Below, one piece after another: positions 47,927 through 60,109 of a stretch of DNA of 64,000 nucleotides; position 1 is the first letter of the stretch; every line of letters begins with the position of its first letter. The DNA comes from Flaccisagitta enflata (lineage: Eukaryota > Chaetognatha > Sagittoidea > Aphragmophora). The notes under the pieces are model-generated. The model was not told the origin of the DNA, searched no databases, and saw nothing but the letters and a program-made list of their open reading frames with translations. The stretch is from positions 50,778,001 to 50,842,000 of the forward strand of contig OZ231126.1 of NCBI GenBank assembly GCA_965153355.1. The letters are read 5' to 3'. A program made the position numbers and the translations under genes.

Positions 47927-48105
47927 AGTCGAGTGCACGCGACTCTATAACCCGTTATGTCGGTCGGTCCGTCGGTCGGTCGGTCACACTTTGTTTTTAC
48001 AGGCGTTGACGGACGGTTTTCGCATTACTGCTCCTGCCTAAAAGCTTGATAAGCCTGTTTTATCACTGCCTCTGCCCACCCGCACGCGATTTTCGGTAGC
48101 CGTCT
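47927..48105 (+). mobile_element. GTCGCG-family element
   Basis: Head AGTCGAGTGCACGCGACT, GGTCGGTCCGTCGGTCGG, tail CCCGCACGCGATTTTCGGTAG. Confidence 0.75.
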
Positions 48106-48276
48106 CAATACGCTATTTGTTAAGCATGTATGAAGATAAAGTACAAAAACTTCAAAGAGGCACAATGTAAAGAATTTAGGCCTAATTTAATACAACGATT
48201 AATACATCGCAAACATCTCCAAATCTTCTGAGCGTGGATTTTAGAAATAAACTCAGACACCCATTTACATTTTTCT

Positions 48277-48452
48277 AGTCGCGTGCTACGGAACTCTACA
48301 CTCCGCATTGTCCGTCCGTTGGTCGGTTGGCTGGTTCATTACATTTTAATTTTTTTACGGGCGGTTTTTGCATCCAAATGCATGGTTAGCCATTTATATC
48401 ACTGTCCTGACCACCTGCTTGCGACTTTGGTAGCCGTGTATCCGGCCTTGTT
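48277..48452 (+). mobile_element. GTCGCG-family element
   Basis: Head AGTCGCGTGCTACGGAACT, GTCCGTCCGTTGGTCGG, tail GCCGTGTATCCGGCCTTG. 170 bp after the previous copy. Confidence 0.75.
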
Positions 48453-49424
48453 TCATTGGACGAGACACTCATCAATACGTATGAATTGCTGTAAATCATC
48501 AGATTACCCATCAAATTCAAAAAAGAGTAAAAGACACATAAAAAGATAGTGATTGCGAGATACTATGTTTTTCACACGGAGAGTTAAAACAATTCTTTAT
48601 CAAATTTCTCACGGATTTGTTTCTTAAACCTTCCTTACGGCGATTTGCGCAAGTTGATAGAATGATAAAAGCGAATCGCTTTCGACAGAGGGAGGGAGCA
48701 CTTTTTGACAGACTTGAACCCTTTATATATGTTCTTTTAATTCGTCATCAATAAAGAGACAGAAAACAAACAGTACAGTACATTCCGAGAATGCCTGACT
48801 AAAACTGGAGGGGGAATTTTTGTCACTTTAATTCCATTTCCCAAACTTCATATCTGGTGTCTAAGTTAGTTTAAGCACACTTTATTTCTTCAACATAATT
48901 GGCTGTCAGAATTAATAACTCTTGAAATCAAATTTCAATGTAAGAGTGATTGAAGCCAATTGTTATGATTAATCAGTATCACTTCCACTATTCTTTTTGA
49001 TTACTGCAGTTTATTAAGCCAATAAAGTATGAATTTTGATATATTCCTCGTTTTTGAGGCTGGCAATGTTCTTGTGATTGTTCTTATTTTTTCCGCATCT
49101 GAGCTTCAATGTTCTTATAAACAAGGTTCTTAGTAGTCAAAGAGATGAGTGTAAATGATCAGCGGAAAATTTTATATATTCTGGAAAAAAAATCATCTCA
49201 ATCGGACAATCTTTACAGGTTCTACAGTTTTTTTGTTTTTTAGGACAATTGTCCTACGTCCTTTTTGAAGTAGCCATGAAACCTGTAAATTTGATCTCTG
49301 GTGTGATTTACTCCATATCACCTTCGGACGAATTCAAAATCCGCTTTTCTCTCAATCTCTCACACTCGTCCGTGTTGATGTTTTTTTGCTCGTCTTTTTC
49401 TATCCCTATACCTTTTTTTTCCTT
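48453..49424. other. No gene seen
   Basis: A fragment near 49040-49135 (GTTCTTATAAACAAGGTTCTTA) resembles the interior of the CACTC-end element at 54659-55084. Confidence 0.45.
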
Positions 49425-49820
49425 TTTGGGAAGCAGCTCCAAAGGGGCGGATGACCTATGCTCTCAGACATATGGGAAAATTTCTCCTCCTTCTTCTCCT
49501 TCTTCTTCTCCTTCTCCGCCCCCCCCCCGGCTTTGATTCCGACTCAAGGCTCCAAACCCAGCCTCGAGGCCCCAATCCTAGCCTCAAGGCCCCAATCCTA
49601 GCTTCAAGGCTCGAATTCTGGTCTACTCAGCCAGTCCTAAGGCTCCAATCCCAGCCTCAATGCTCTAATCCTAGCTTTGAGGCTCATTGCTCAAATCTAA
49701 GCCCAGCATAGGTCATCGTCTCCTTTGGGGCCGCTGCCCCTCTGCCCTTCATATCTAAGATGCATTAACTTAGGGGCAATGGGTATCTCTGACCATCTGA
49801 CGCTTTTGCGACTATTCTCC
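49425..49820. mobile_element. GGGCAGCGGCCCC foldback element
   Basis: Left arm GGAAGCAGCTCCAAAGGGGC and GACCTATGCTCTCAGACATATGG; interior CAAGGCCCCAATCCTAGCCT repeat; short right arm CATAGGTCATCG...GGGGCCGCTGCCCC and outer end GACGCTTTTGCGACTAT. Confidence 0.75.
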
Positions 49821-49868
49821 TTTTAAAAATGGTGGTCTGTCCGTTCATTTGTTGCCAGTTATTCTTTC

Positions 49869-49870
<2 letters not shown>

Positions 49871-49955
<85 letters not shown>
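49871..49955. repeat. (GT)n microsatellite
   Basis: About 42 units followed by a GCGTGTGC-rich degenerate tail to 50030. Confidence 0.98.
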
Positions 49956-50344
49956 TTGCGCGCGTGTGCATGTGCGTGCGTGTGTGTGTGCGCGAGCGTG
50001 CGTGCGTGTGCGTATGCGCATGCGCACGTGTTATCTTGCTTGTCAGTGGTCACGCACATTGGCCTTTTAGCCCAAGCTTCTTTTCCACGCCGTTATATAT
50101 TTCTACGGTTCTTGAAATAAATCGAAAAAGACTCGACAACAGTGAGGTCCAATCTCACCTATGCATTCATGAATACGAAACTCGCCCAAAATGCCTTTTA
50201 ACAAGGCCTCATGCACCGCTTCTAGCATGATTGAGAGGAGGTGGCGATAGCTAACACTAACATTAGAAAACATTTGATAATCCTAAAAAATTTAGAAACT
50301 TAATTAAGTAATCAACTGCAATTCCTCGACAATCTAGAAAAATA

Positions 50345-50935
50345 CTATCTTAGAAATAAAAAGGTTTCCGCACAATTACATGTATATCTCAAAGTAGAAT
50401 CAACGAATCATCAAAAAATTTGTGAGATTATTAAAGCCCTTCAAATTTGCAAGCAATCTGCGCAAACCGCATCTCTCTAACTTAACGCATTCAAAAGTTA
50501 TTCAACTTTAAATGAAATGTTTCATTTTTGTTTTTGCTATTTATACACAAACTTCAAATGATAACACATCATTTTTTTTCAAATAACTTCTAAACACATT
50601 GAGCTAGACAGATGGGGTTTGTGTAGACTGCTTGCAAATTTGAAGGGCTTAATTTATGTCAACAATTCTTCTATGATTTGTTGAATCTCTTTAGAGCTTT
50701 AAGTTTATATGTAGCAAAAGAAAAGATCAAGAAAATCCCTAGAAAGGTCTGGAACGCCATCACTCCAGAGTACTTCGGGCAGCTCTGCAAACTGCTTCTC
50801 TGATGAATGGCGGCAGTGATTCAGTCAAAGGAGGGTAACATAAAATATTAATGGATACACAATTGATTTCTGTTAATTTTCATGTCAATAAATGGACTAA
50901 TGTTACAGGTGGAAACCTTTTTATTTCTAAGATAG
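50345..50935 (+). mobile_element. Tc1/mariner-type TIR element, uninterrupted
   Basis: CTATCTTAGAAATAAAAAGG at the left, inverted at the right; TA on both sides. It carries KVWNAITPEYFGQLCKLL and, after a frame break, a QSKGG motif at about 50715-50845: transposase C-terminus remnant. Homologous to 9759-13403. Confidence 0.85.
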
Positions 50936-50997
50936 TAGGATGAGGCGAATTCCCAAGGAAAACAAGTAAAGAGATGTAAGAAACGTAGGAAACCACT

Positions 50998-51075
50998 TAG
51001 ACATATGGAGGTTTGCCGCTGTGTTTTGCACGACATAGGCCCTTCGATACCGCTGCCCAAACAGTATGATTTAGA
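50998..51075. mobile_element. Foldback family fragment
   Basis: TTTGCACGACATAGGCCCTTCGATACCGCTGCCC resembles the GTCCTGTAGGACAC arm; diverged. Confidence 0.35.
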
Positions 51076-51970
51076 TCGTCTGCGGTTGGGCATGAGCAGC
51101 GATGACAAAGACACTCAGCGAAAGGCCTGAGTAACATGAACGGAACAGTCAATTGGCCAAATAGTAGCCAGCGTTACTTAGGGGGCTTTACTAAGGCCAA
51201 TCATTGAGGAAGATAGATATACTAACCAGTCTAAGGCCAGAACAAGTAATACCCATGATCTGCCGGCAGACAAACAGGTACGCCGATAGTCCTGTTTGGG
51301 GCGGTGATCGAAATTACGCTATTGAATTTGAGCGAAAGACCGACGGACGCCCTATTTAGAAACACTTGCAAGTGACATAATCTTAGAGATCAAATGAAGA
51401 TATGCAAAAAAGCGACAGCGACCGCACCTATGTAGATATTGTTTTTGTTGAAAAAAAAAGCAAAATTCTTAGTTCTTTCTGCCGGGCACGATTAAGCGAG
51501 GTGAAACCGCACAAATGCACCTGTTAACATTATTTAGTTTGTTTTTTAATTTTTAGGTTGATGTGATTGAAAGGTTGCAGAAAAGACAACGACGGATGGT
51601 TTGACTAAGGATGGAAGATCGTGTGTTTTTTAAGTGAGCATAATAGGATTGAAGTCAATGACCACCAAAACTATTCATTGTTTACTAAAGAATTCATACT
51701 CAGGGGTTAATAAATCAATTTTTCGCTTGCGACTTCACTGCAACAAAAAGCTGCTCCGAGTTCCCAAACAGTAGATTTATGTGCACGCTGTAAGATTGCC
51801 GATTGGTCCGTGAGGCTCAGTCCATCCATCCATTCATCCATCCATTGGTCCATTTTTCAATCCCGGACTCGCGACTCTAAACAAAAGGCTTTGCACGTCG
51901 ATCCATCCGTCTGTCCATTGTTCCGTTGGACTGTGGTGCTCGAGTTGACAAGTGTGAAAACACGCATTTT
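51076..51970. other. No gene seen
   Basis: 51866-51930 has a decayed GTCGCG-family head (GACTCGCGACTCTAAAC...CCATCCGTCTGTCC). No exon. Confidence 0.45.
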
Positions 51971-51975
51971 AGATG

Positions 51976-52115
<140 letters not shown>

Positions 52116-52480
52116 CAGGGTTAAACTGTCCAGAGAACATAGGACAAAATCCTTCCCATACATTTTCTATGGGATAAGAGAGTGGTGGCGTCGCCAATTT
52201 CCTAACATCTGATGACTCCCAAGAATTGATTGTAGCATGATATGGTGCACACATCGCTCGAACATATATGCTTCGACAATTTTCAGTTTTCAAGGTCCGG
52301 GCTACACATCATCGGGGTCCTTCGTCGTCACGTTCCTGAAATATATTGAAAATTGCTTTTAAAGTACATCTTACATTCAATTAATAAAATCTTAATCCCA
52401 AAGTCAAAACGAAGAAAAGAAAGAAAAGAAAAGCAGAAAAGTTTTTTTCATCAATCAATCAACAACAAAAAACTCTTTAA

Positions 52481-53079
52481 GTCACAGTGCAAACGAAGGC
52501 AAAATTAGGTAACCATACATTCTCATAACCTGCTGTACTTTTAAATATTAACAAATCAAATTATACTTTATTTTTTAAATTTTATTATTCACATATACAA
52601 TGCTTGAAAACAAAGCCAAACCAAGAAACTCGATATTGTATTGATGAGAGAAAGAAACAATCACTAATTTGTGAGAATTCCCTGAAAATACAGTTGCAAA
52701 AATTTAAGAAGCAGTCAGGTGAAATTCTAAGACTGTCTCCAGCTGCAAATTTTTGCATTTCTAAGAACATAGCCCTATTCTTTTATGTTTTTAGAATGAG
52801 GCTATGTTTTTGGAAATGCAAATTTATCAAATTAGAAGCCGGCTTAGAATTTCACCCAAGACAACTCTGATTGCAAAATCAAATTTTCTACATAAATCCA
52901 CAATTTTTGCATCATTTATCTTTATTTTTCTCGCATTCAAGTGAGGTTTTATGCAAAAATATCATTATCAAAAATAGATAGAAATATTTTTAGTTTAAAA
53001 AATAATCATTTATTGACATTTAAAATTGTCAAAAATATTGGTTTGACTCATTAAATTTTGTCTTCGTTTGCACTGTGAC
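52481..53079. mobile_element. TTAA-flanked TIR element (piggyBac-like MITE?)
   Basis: GTCACAGTGCAAACGAAGGC at the left, inverted at the right; TTAA at 52477-52480 and 53080-53083. TTAA duplication is the piggyBac hallmark, but no transposase is present and the terminal bases are not the usual piggyBac ones. Confidence 0.6.
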
Positions 53080-53166
53080 TTAAAGATAAGGACAAGGAAT
53101 CTCAAAAAAGCCACTCCGACATTATATTTTTAAGTTCAAAGCCAACTATTTTCTATTCCAAGGGGA

Positions 53167-53167
<1 letters not shown>

Positions 53168-53204
<37 letters not shown>
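53168..53204. repeat. (GA)n microsatellite
   Basis: About 18 units. Confidence 0.97.
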
Positions 53205-53207
<3 letters not shown>

Positions 53208-54217
53208 TTTTTTTCGCATTTTGAAAGTTTTGAAAACCTCCAAAATGATTGATAGCTCATAGAGATCGTCATTCAACATTTTTTTTCCTTTCAGGAGTAG
53301 CGCAAATATATGAACGTAGTGTCTGCACTTATCATGCTGTGGAGTCGTCTGAGCTAAGCCTTTGTGTGATCGTAGTACAAACACGTCAATTATTGAAAAA
53401 AACAAAAGGCATTGTCAGTGCAATGAACTATACAAATCCACATGGCGGAGGCATTAGGCTAACTGCGAAAAAAGAAAGAAAGAAAAAGAATCACCCGCAC
53501 CTGTACTAATCAGTGAGGGCTTTCTTATTATCAACCACTTGAGTAGTGAGAACACCAAAATCAAAATTGCCAGGGTTACGAGTGAAATTGCACCTAGGCA
53601 ATGGCCAAAGCTCTAGGTTGGCAAATTTCACAAATGTGAAACTATCTCATGGATCAGTACATTACGCTGGTAAATACTCCACTGCAAAATCATTTGTTGC
53701 GCCCGGACATTGCCCTTCTCCTTGCTTGATATCTGAGTTGAAGGATACCTACTCTTGCTGCTCTTGCCCTGCTTTCTTCTTTCTCTCTGGCTGTTGCCTT
53801 GAGGCTTCCTCTGCCACTGCTTCATCTTCCCCACTTCTGCCTACTTGAAAAAGCTCAGCTAGGGCTTCTCTCTGGCAAAAGCCACCCCTACCTCTGCTGG
53901 CTTCTTACCTTCAAGCGGTCCACTAGGACTCTCAGCTTTAATTCCTTCTTTGGCTCCTTCACAATCTCCCTTGCTCTCTCTTCTGTTCTTTGCTATCATC
54001 TCTCTCCCCCCCCCCCTTAAATTACCATCTTGAGGGACTATGATATCGTGGCCATCGTGGCACTATGGCATATTCAGTTAAGGTCTTGGTTAGGACTGTG
54101 TCATGTTTCTTTTGCCCAGTTTGGTTCTCTTCCTCAGTATAATCCCCGTGGGCTAGGCTCTTGGAGTTTTAGGTATGCACCCTTTTGAGCATTCTACCCG
54201 CGGACCCGTGGATCTTT
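53205..54217. other. No gene supported
   Basis: A 100-codon plus frame (53546-53848) and an overlapping minus frame (53628-53834) lack motifs and splice context; left unassigned. Confidence 0.4.
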
Positions 54218-54432
54218 AGGTGGCTTGAGCGGGATAAAGTGTCGTTAGGGGCTTATTTCCCATCAGGGTGGGATTTGGTGGTCTGAGTACAGGTGGCTTG
54301 AGCGGGATAAAGTGTTGTTAGGGGCTTATTTCCCATCAGAGTGGGCTTTGGTGGTGTGTGTAGGTGGCTTGAGCGGGATAAAGTGTCATTAGGGGCTTAT
54401 TTCCCATCAGGGTGGGATTTGGTGGTCTGTGG
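54218..54432. repeat. Tandem repeat, 3 units of about 70 bp
   Basis: Unit begins GTGGCTTGAGCGGGATAAAG and includes TTATTTCCCATCAGGGTGGG. Confidence 0.95.
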
Positions 54433-54514
54433 ACCCTGACGATAGCATCCTGTCGCCTTCCCCGGCACAGCGCACGCGGCGCTTTATCAAGTTCTACATC
54501 ACTGCCAGAGCCAC

Positions 54515-54567
54515 TCGGCCACTTGGCCACTTGGCCACTTGGCCACTTGGCCACTTGGCCACTTGGA
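54515..54567. repeat. 10-bp minisatellite CTTGGCCACT
   Basis: Five to six copies; GGCC-containing near-palindrome. Confidence 0.95.
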
Positions 54568-54658
54568 ATCTTCTTTGAGTGTCGTCCGCCAGAAATCACT
54601 CACAATTAAGCCCAGACTGAGTAATGGACAAACTTGACCGGTGGTGCTTAAGCAGATA

Positions 54659-55084
54659 CACTCTTTTTTTTTATTAGAACATCGTCTTTTTTTTCAAAGG
54701 CTTCATGTTCTTATTTTCAAAGCCAAATGAAGCTTTCAACGTTCTTAGAGCGTTCTTAATTTTAGATACTATCTAAACTATAGGAAACTTTATAACATAC
54801 TATCACTCAATTATACCATATATATTTCTATCAAATACTTTTAGAACAAATGCCAATCATTAAAGTCTGAGGATGTTTTCATGATACTTATTCAAAAATT
54901 ATAGAATATCATCTTAATTATACTAAAATTCAAGTGTTTTTATAATGTTTTTCAAATATCATCGTAAGCGACATTTTTCTCTCAAGATTTGAAGCCTTTG
55001 TATGTTCTTAAGATGTTCTTAATTTTTTTGCCATTCAAAGCCTTGATGTTCTTATAAACTAGGTTCTTATAAAAAAAAAGAGTG
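54659..55084. mobile_element. TA-flanked TIR element (CACTC ends)
   Basis: CACTCTTTTTTTTTATTAG at the left, CTTATAAAAAAAAAGAGTG at the right; TA at 54657-54658 and 55085-55086. GTTCTTA motifs recur in both subterminal regions. Confidence 0.8.
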
Positions 55085-55399
55085 TATAACAAGATATATG
55101 AAAAATGGATGTTTTCACTGTTCAAGCATTATTAAGATTTCAGTCTCGCGACTTTCGCTCAGTTTTCCGTAGACACTTGTCATTTTTAAAGCTCAAAGGA
55201 GAGTATACAGGGTCATCCACATGAGTTGTCGGATTCTCTTAAGCTTTTACTCATTGATGCCAAGAGACATGGATTTGAAGTTAAGTCTTGATGAGTATAG
55301 ATTAACATTCTTTGTATCAAAATTTCAGCCATTCTGTTCAAGTAGTTTGTCTTTTATGTAAATTTGAAGTGACATGAGTATTTTTCCATTTGACAGACA

Positions 55400-55412
55400 C
55401 GCACGCACGCAC

Positions 55413-55462
<50 letters not shown>
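55400..55462. repeat. (CA)n microsatellite
   Basis: About 25 units with CG interruptions at the start. Confidence 0.95.
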
Positions 55463-55466
<4 letters not shown>

Positions 55467-55744
55467 TCTAACACATACTAATACGCACACACATCCGATC
55501 GACCGACCGACCTACCTACCGAGGCAACAAGTGCCCTGAAAACCAGTAAGTTGGTGTTAAGACACCGGCCCTGGCAATCAATAACTATGAAATACTTGGA
55601 TCTGAAAGTTAAAACTTGATTATCCCCGGTATTCTCTTTTCATGATTATCATGAGAACGACAAAACCCTCATTTTGATCTCACGCAAAAATTCTCATTGT
55701 TGGCCGCCTCCTCCATATTTTTTCGAACTGGAATTCCTTTCTTC

Positions 55745-55846
<102 letters not shown>

Positions 55847-55944
55847 ATACATTCTGAGAAAATAGTAAAGTTTGTTCTCAGCTGATTCGTTTTGAATCCT
55901 GAGGCCGGCATGACGGCTGCTGCAGCTTCTACTTGACAAAAAAA

Positions 55945-56118
55945 GGAAGAAGAAGAAGAAGAAGATGAAGATGAAGAAGAAGAAGAAGAAGAAGAAGAAG
56001 AAGAAGAAGAAGAAGAAGAAGAAGAAGAAGAAGAAGAAGAAGAAGGAGAGTAAGAAACAGGGAAGAAGAAGAAAAAGAAAAAATGAAGAGAACAAGAAAA
56101 AGAGAAGAATGAAGAGAA

Positions 56119-56149
<31 letters not shown>

Positions 56150-56460
56150 GAGAAGAAGAAGAAGAATAAGAAGAAGAAGAAGAAGAAGAAGGAGAAGATG
56201 AAGGAGAAGATGAGGACGAGGCGGAGTAAGAAGAAAGAAAGAAAGATGGACTTAAAGCAGGAGAGGGACACCCCCGCAATAACACTAATTTCATTAAGTA
56301 AAAAAAAAACTTTAAATAAGGTTTCTGGGCCAAAATGAAGCAAATGAAAAGTTGGAAAAGAGAGAAAAGAAAAAGAAGAGAAAGACAGGGAAAGAGAAAA
56401 AGACAAGGTGAAGGAAATAGAAAAGGAAAAGGAAAAAGAAAAAGAAGATGAAGAAGACAA
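55945..56460. repeat. (GAA)n and purine-rich tract
   Basis: About 500 bp, GAA-dominated then AAAAGG/GGAAAA-rich; Ser/Phe/Arg-rich frames across it are artefacts. Confidence 0.9.
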
Positions 56461-56519
56461 AACAAAAGGAGAAGCAGAAGAAATTCACAAGAACAAAAGT
56501 TGGAAGCCAGTAGGGAGTG

Positions 56520-57030
56520 GAAGCAGGGCAGCTAAAGTCTTGTAGAACACAGGGGAATCTGTCTGTCCGTCTGTCTGTCAGAATCAGAGCCAAGGGTTCA
56601 TATCAAAAGCAAAGATTTAGGTTTCAGAGGCGAGACGCCAAGATTTGAATATTGGAGGCTGTTATCCAGGTCTGGGAGGCCTGTTACTGGGTCAGAGAGG
56701 CCAAAATCTGGAGCTTTGAGTCCAGGATCGGGGCTTCAGAGACCTTGATCTGGGCCTTGTAGACTAGGATCTGGGTTTGAGAGACCAAAATTTTGACCAA
56801 AATTTTCGTCTTGAAGGCTGGGATAAGGGCCTGGGAGGCCATGATCTGGGTTAAAGCGTCAGGACCAGGGTCTCAGAGGCTTGGGCTTGGACCATAAAGG
56901 CTTGTTTCCGGGAGGCAAGCATCTGGGTTCGGTAGCGGGGTTGCGTACATACAGACGAATGGACATTGGACAGATTCTAACTGTGAGCCACTGGAATTTG
57001 TGTCGTTTGGGGCCGCTGCCCGCATTGAGA
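56520..57030. mobile_element. GGGCAGCGGCCCC foldback element, diverged
   Basis: Left GCAGGGCAGCTAAAGTCTTG with GTAGAACACAGGGG, interior of GAGGCC-GATCTGGG repeats, right GTTTGGGGCCGCTGCCCG. Confidence 0.6.
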
Positions 57031-57159
57031 ACAACATTGAGACTGGAGCAACAACATGAACAACATCAAGAAAAGGTACATTAACATGAATCGAGAAAGT
57101 GAGGATGCCAGTGAATAAAAAGAAAAGGCGCACTAAAACAATGTCAGTTTATGAATGAG

Positions 57160-57500
57160 CATGCGTGATGCGGGGGGAGATGCGCCGTCGCTTGATCACT
57201 GCGCGGTCGCTGCTGCTCATGTGGGGATAATACTGCCGGCGCTGATGCTGCAACTGCTTTTTGCTGAAGGAGGAATGCGGCTGCGATTCCCGGGATCGAG
57301 ACACGAACTTCTTTCGATCCTTTTTCTTCCCCGGGCAAACATGCCGTCGTCATCGCCGTCATGGTCGTCTTTGTTGTCATCGTGGTCATCGCCGTTATCG
57401 TCGTCGTTGTTGCCATCGTTGCCACTTTCGTCATTTTTACAATTCATCCGCAACCCAAATTCATGTTTTGTTTTTGTTTTGTTTCGTTTCATTTATGTAG
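57160..57500. other. GC-rich unique patch with open minus frames
   Basis: A GATGAC-rich stretch followed by about 150 bp of GC-rich non-repetitive DNA open in more than one minus frame. No acceptor/donor pair fits, so no gene is called. Confidence 0.35.
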
Positions 57501-57710
57501 ATTTTCTCTTCCTGTCCAAATGGGGACTAATATAATGTACGCATGTATCTGGTCCGGTTTCAATAGCGTGGATTTAAAGTACAAACAAAAAAAATGAACA
57601 TAACTGGCTGGTGCGTTACTAATCATGTGGTGCGTGGGTGGCCACTGTCCACTGGCCAACGGAAGTCAGCAACCCAGTTGAACATCGAGCAGGAGCAGTC
57701 ATACACAGAA

Positions 57711-57931
57711 CGAGGCCGGATGCACGGCTGTCCAACGCACTCGCAGATGGGCAGAAGCGGGGATGAAAAAGGCTAATAACCAAGTATTTGGGCAAGGACA
57801 GTCATGCAAAAGCCGGTTGTAAACACTAAGAAAAGAATTACCGTCAAACGGATCGATGGACTGACCGATGGATGGACAGACAGACAGACAGGCAACATTC
57901 AAAGCAGGTCTTACAGTCGCGTGCGGGCGAC
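57711..57931 (-). mobile_element. GTCGCG-family element
   Basis: ACGAGGCCGGATGCACGGCTG at one side, GACCGATGGATGGACAGACA tract, head CAGTCGCGTGCGGGCGAC. Confidence 0.65.
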
Positions 57932-58499
57932 AAACAATCGCTGTCTCATTTGGTTAAAACTATGAGTTGCATTTTCGCTGGCGCACGGTTTATTCCTAAA
58001 ATCTAGGGAAATGGAGAAAAGCTCATGGGAAGATCAACTTGTATGGAGTCATTTCTATTTTTGGGTAATTCGAAATATCAAGAAAGCCAAAATAACATGA
58101 ATAATCTAATCAAAATACAAAAGGTAATCTTTTTATGAATCTAAGGATGCTGACACATAATAACGCCTCATCTGAGGGCTTGTAAACATAACATTTTTAT
58201 CCACAAAAGCCTCTTTTCTAGCGTTTGAACATTATTTCAAACAAGTAACATTACCAACAAAATTTTTGTTGAACCATTATTATCATTTTGAATCATGGTC
58301 AAAACTGAAGATACTCATAGTTAAAATCATTGTAACAAAACCCAAGGGTAGTGTAGAGTTGTCAAAAATTCAAAAAAATGCTTTTAACATTTATTTGGTT
58401 GCAATATACTCATATGCATCTTGTAAGATGTTATCAAGTGATGTTCCCTCAAAATGATGTTAGCTTATAGGATTAATTGCACTGAATTTAATGTTAATT
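57932..58499. other. No gene seen
   Basis: AT-rich sequence, nothing supported. Confidence 0.4.
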
Positions 58500-59090
58500 G
58501 GCCTTTTTGGGCAGCGCAGCGGCCTCTCGGGCTTTGAATCTGGCCTCTCAGGCCTCAAATCCAGCCTCTCAGGCCTCAAGTCCAGCCTCTCAGGCCTCAA
58601 ATCTGGCCTCTCAGGCCTCAAATCCAACCCCTCAGGCCTCAAACCTGGCCTCTAAAGCCTCAGATTACGCCTTTCAAAACTCCAATCCAAATTCTCAGGC
58701 CTCAAACCTGGCCTCTCAGGCCTCAAATTAGGCCTCTCAGGCCTCAAATCAGCCATCTAAGCCTCAGGCTTCAAATCAGTCCTGTGACCTTTCAAGCCTT
58801 AATCCAGCTCTCTCAAGCCTCAAGTCAGCCCTCTCAAGCTTCTAATTGGCATTCTCAGGCCTTACATCAGCCTTCTTAGACCTCAGTTTAGGCTTTTGAA
58901 AGCCTTCAGTCAGCCCTCTATAGCATCTCATCCCCTCCTTCAGGCAGGACAAACAAACGTCCCCCTGTGTTCTACAGGACTTTGTCCTCTTCGGGGCCGC
59001 TGCCCTGCTTCCCCTCACTCTGATTCACAATCACTCAAAGCAGGGCAACGGGTATCGCTGACCACATATTGCCCTTGGGCGACCTGTTAT
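58500..59090. mobile_element. GGGCAGCGGCCCC foldback element with CCTCAGGCCTCAAATC minisatellite
   Basis: Left TTTTTGGGCAGCGCAGCGGC (truncated arm), about 18 units of CTCTCAGGCCTCAAATC(C), then GTTCTACAGGACTTTGTCC, GGGGCCGCTGCCCTGCTTCC and the distal AACGGGTATCGCTGACC end. Confidence 0.75.
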
Positions 59091-59507
59091 TTTTGCTTTC
59101 ATTCAAATCATCATTTTCCTCCCTTAGATATGCGAAATTTGGACTGAAATTCAGACCATAGCTTCCAAACAACACCTACCAACATCACCAAAAATGCATA
59201 CTTACATATGCAAATTAGTTGTTCAGACTAATTTGCATAAGAAAATCGAAAAGTCAACCTTTGAAAGGCATGCCGCAATGAGCCGCAGGTAGAAAATCGA
59301 CGATGTAGACGGCATTCAATCACATATCCGATTTTGTTTCTTAGAAGAAAATTCCAGATTCTTACCGGAATATTGAAGTCTTTGTTAAAAAAAATACAGT
59401 CATATCAATCCCACTACCGATGGCTACCAGTTTTTTTTTAGCCAAAAGAAACTTTTTGAAGGGACTTAATATTCATACTTTCTTTTAAAATACTTATTCG
59501 TCGCAAG

Positions 59508-60105
59508 TATTCTTTATGCAGACGATGTCTGTTTATTAGCTCCAAGCAGAAAAGCCGTGCAGAAATAATTGGATGTTTGTGTAAATTATGCCCTTTCTTG
59601 GTGTATAATGTATAACTAGCTCAAAACAAAGTGAATGTACTTTGGCTTTGAATCTTTTTCCTGCGACCTTATTCATCTTAATGGCGTTTCACTTGAATTT
59701 GTCCAAAAGTGTACGTATCTGGGTGTCCTTTTAACCTCTGGCGAGAGTTAACTTGCTCGTCAAAGAAAAGTCGATGCTCTTTTTTTCGAAGTACAAATTC
59801 TATCCTCAACGTTTTACGTGGTCCAAGCGAAATTGTACAAATGAAGTTATTGTACAGTGTATGTAAACCTATTATCACATACGCTTCCGATGTAGTTTTT
59901 TTTTCGCTCAAAGAGATGGAAATATTACATGTAGCTGTCAACGACGCAATGCGAAGAATATTTTCTTACCAAAGGTGGGAAAGTATCAAAGCTCCAACGT
60001 CCAAGAGAATCTTTTGGTTATCTTTCAATTACTGAACGGTTTGCAAGACGAAAAAAAATCAAATTGGTAACTCAACTTTGTCTTTTTTATCACGTAACTG
60101 TTAAC
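59508..60105 (+). mobile_element. Decayed non-LTR retrotransposon reverse transcriptase fragment
   Basis: Near 59514 one frame reads LYADDVCLLAPSRKAVQK, the catalytic YxDD box and downstream segment, then a stop. Further pieces in shifting frames include VYVSGCPF, EIVQMKLLYSVCKPIITYAS and AMRRIFSYQRWESI, the usual RT C-terminal region of CR1/Jockey-like LINEs. Stops and frame breaks show it is dead; no endonuclease or 5' part is visible. Confidence 0.8.
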
Positions 60106-60109
60106 TCTC

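Noticed and set aside
53546-53848. 100-codon plus frame with several cysteines
   Set aside because: No homology motif, no start context, and the opposite strand is equally open.
57144-57492. GC-rich minus-strand frames of 91-96 codons
   Set aside because: More than one frame is open because of composition; no splice sites or motif.
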